A stretch of DNA of 64,000 nucleotides, from assembly GCF_027923555.1 (NCBI RefSeq), contig NZ_AP025523.1:744001-808000 (forward strand), read 5' to 3'. The notes under the pieces are model-generated. The model worked only from the letters and a program-made list of their open reading frames with translations, was not told where the DNA came from and did no database searches. Of this stretch, positions 63,201 to 64,000 are shown piece after piece. Numbering within the stretch: position 1 is the stretch's first letter; each line of letters opens with the position of its first letter. The position numbers and the translations under genes are program-made. The stretch is from Vulcanimicrobium alpinum. GTDB taxonomy: Bacteria; Vulcanimicrobiota; Vulcanimicrobiia; Vulcanimicrobiales; Vulcanimicrobiaceae.

Positions 63201-64000
63201 CGGCGCTCGTGCAGTCGCCGTTCCCGAGCGCGGAACTGCACGTCGCAGTCGTGCGCCACGGCGTCCTGTGGGAGACGACGCAGGTGACGGCGAGCCGCGT
63301 ACCGGCCGTGAAGTTCACCGTGACGTCGGAGATGCTCCCGAACGTCGCCGTCGAGGCACTGCTCGTGCGGCGCGGCCCCGTTCCGTCGCACGTGTCGCCC
63401 GCCGGCGGCAACGCGCTCGCGCGCGTCGGCTTCGCGTCGTTCAACGTTGCGCTGGACGCGAAGTATCTGCGCGCAACCGTGCGCGCCGGCAACTCCGTCA
63501 CCGCGCCGGGCGCAGCGCAGACGGTGCGCGTTCACCTGACCGACGCGGCGAACCGACCCGTCGCCGGTGAAGCGACGGTGATGGTCGTCAACGACGCCGT
63601 CCTGCAGTTGACGGGGTATCGTCCGCCCGATCTTGTCAAGCAGATCTACGCCGACCAGCCGATCTCGACGCGATACGCCGACAACCGCGGCGCGCTGGTG
63701 CTCGCGACGCTGCAGCGCCCGCTCCAGAAAGGCTGGGGCTTCGGCGGCGGGCTCTCGGGCGAAGACGCCGATCCGCGCGTGCGCCGCAAGTTTTCGCCGC
63801 TCGCTTTTTTCGCCGGCGCGCTGCGCACCGACGCGAACGGCGACGCGAGTGCGACGTTCACTCTCCCCGACGATCTCACGACGTGGCGGATGATCGCGGT
63901 CACGGCGAGCGCCGACGGCCGCTTCGGCAACGCCGACGCGACCTTCCGCACGACCTTGCCGCTGATCGCGAATCCGGTGCTCCCGCAATTTGCGCGGCCC
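60236..64000 (+). CDS. Bacterial alpha-2-macroglobulin lipoprotein (YfhM-like), 5' part
   Basis: The frame is open from GTG 60236 to the end of the window (1255 codons) and the gene continues beyond. The start has a lipoprotein signal (LAAGVLLAAGC, Cys21). The macroglobulin-like domains follow, then GTIFSDRQLYQPGETAQMTA near residue 615, the PGDTVTALVQSPF strand, and FTLPDDLTTWRMIAVTASAD near the visible end, with LIANPVLPQFARP last. These proteins trap proteases attacking the periplasm and pair with PBP1C in wall repair. The thioester (CxEQ) region, if present, would lie past the window edge. Confidence 0.9.
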   Translation, partial: MNTRHASVLALAAGVLLAAGCARRGPEPAPLAAVSPLPVPSKPPLIAAAQPVGEVDVTAQIRVRFGDDLIPLEQLESPGERAILAHFTIDPPLAGAFRFLTPRMIGFEPDRAWPAATRIRVTIAKGLRTVHGRSLDEDVAWTFQTPAVELSDLPADNASPYTLAPRLHLTSNVALDRASLQAHAVAHPASGSGPDIPLVIPPDTATAAPSATSPSAGAPDEYDPSSQTWRYRLVPSAPLAKGTKYDVVFSSGIAPRDGNVPSATTFTGHLTTYGTLRFQSVQWERPGRFAAGSPLLAFSNPIDPKSISELRLRPAPPAGLTPFAIAGGRVAVNASLLRPATDYTVAIGAGITDTFGQPLDAAQTATFRTGDLAPDVWAPGGVSLFPASKDVRLNVVAVNAPPVVRAAFRALTPPDVVQHPDPYGDPGRDDMLSSSDSWPAFDARAPKNVQRTFDVPLTRKLGAPGGALAYGVTAEFAHSTYLTEGVVQLTDLGVFAQYFPDGGIVRVHRIADGTPVAGAQVAVYPSQAGNETKTAPAACATATTNAAGAATFARGGFAACAARDQGKNDAPSFVTIVRRGGDWTYVRTDASSGAYAGDFWNGWSSATPIARGTIFSDRQLYQPGETAQMTAEGWFLVDGELRRGTAPLYTLTLEAPDGSKTDLGRRSLDAFGVMAFPVALAAHATLGYYSVHATAGNGEQLDGSFRVAEFKPPNFKVDLALDRDVVQRGATVAAAATSTYLFGAPVSGASTKFTVTRAPAPFVPKGRDGFVFGRRWFWPEQQPDAATDVLQSTLAVDAQGKNAVSVPVSGELPYAMTYRVDADTTDASNVDVADSKTFTALPSATLVGIKSDDVGIAGTPLHVGVIASDPGGASISATAVHLELQAADYSSATQIVEGAERSVDAVTYRTVAAADVTTAAAPVDAALTPPKAGTYRLRATVAGNNGEATETDWEIFVAGEGADAWYARDPSVASVKLDKDTYKPGDTVTALVQSPFPSAELHVAVVRHGVLWETTQVTASRVPAVKFTVTSEMLPNVAVEALLVRRGPVPSHVSPAGGNALARVGFASFNVALDAKYLRATVRAGNSVTAPGAAQTVRVHLTDAANRPVAGEATVMVVNDAVLQLTGYRPPDLVKQIYADQPISTRYADNRGALVLATLQRPLQKGWGFGGGLSGEDADPRVRRKFSPLAFFAGALRTDANGDASATFTLPDDLTTWRMIAVTASADGRFGNADATFRTTLPLIANPVLPQFARP

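Noticed and set aside
1-64000. tRNA, rRNA and CRISPR arrays
   Set aside because: I saw no cloverleaf with a CCA end or GTTCRA loop, no rRNA-like stretch, and no regularly spaced direct repeats. The three ars boxes are not evenly spaced and one is inverted.

Overview
This window is a high-GC bacterial chromosome segment, roughly two thirds G+C by eye. Genes are densely packed, with many 1-4 base start/stop overlaps and frequent GTG starts. The bacterium looks diderm: it has TonB-dependent outer-membrane receptors, a penicillin-binding protein 1C and a lipoprotein alpha-2-macroglobulin. It makes menaquinone by the futalosine route (mqnE-mqnA-mqnC). The mixture of carboxypeptidase-regulatory-domain TonB receptors, LCP proteins, futalosine genes and larBCE suggests an uncultured-type lineage such as Candidatus Eremiobacterota (WPS-2, Vulcanimicrobium-like). 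That placement is inference from gene style only.

Layout. 1-7 kb: a gene fragment, an MgtC-like membrane protein, an intact IS5-family element, the nickel-pincer cofactor operon larB-larC-larE (no larA here), and a small Tat-exported protein coupled to an amidase. 7-15 kb: two divergent TonB receptors. The minus-strand one is broken by a frameshift and a stop; the plus-strand one is intact and coupled to a lipoprotein gene. 15.2-19 kb: three insertion sequences nested inside one another (IS256 family in ISL3 family in IS5 family), each with its own target duplication and terminal repeats. 19-26 kb: PAP2 phosphatase and FtsK, an isocitrate/isopropylmalate dehydrogenase, a secreted unknown, a DMT exporter and a lone DppC-type permease.

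26-45 kb is mostly housekeeping: mqnEAC, mnmA, a RodZ-like protein, yajQ, rimO, an LCP protein, a polysaccharide deacetylase, secA, an amidohydrolase, prfB with its programmed +1 frameshift, glycosyltransferases, a YbjQ-like protein, uracil-DNA glycosylase, rlmN and a Nudix hydrolase. 45-52 kb is metal and metalloid handling. It holds a formate/nitrite-type transporter and a divergent arsenic locus (arsR against arsI-arsC-aquaporin) with three operator-like repeats. glyQS follows, then a CsoR/RcnR-type sensor coupled to a P-type ATPase that lacks the usual xPC/CPx membrane motif.

52-64 kb: a cupin, a disrupted membrane gene, a GH130-like protein, a poorly coding 430-base stretch, a DHA2 multidrug exporter divergent from an AraC regulator, a frameshifted RibD/DHFR-like gene, a GNAT acetyltransferase, pbpC, and a divergent alpha-2-macroglobulin gene that runs off the end. 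An intergenic palindromic repeat related to GTCACGCTGAGCTTGTCGAAG occurs at four places. I saw no tRNA, rRNA or CRISPR array.
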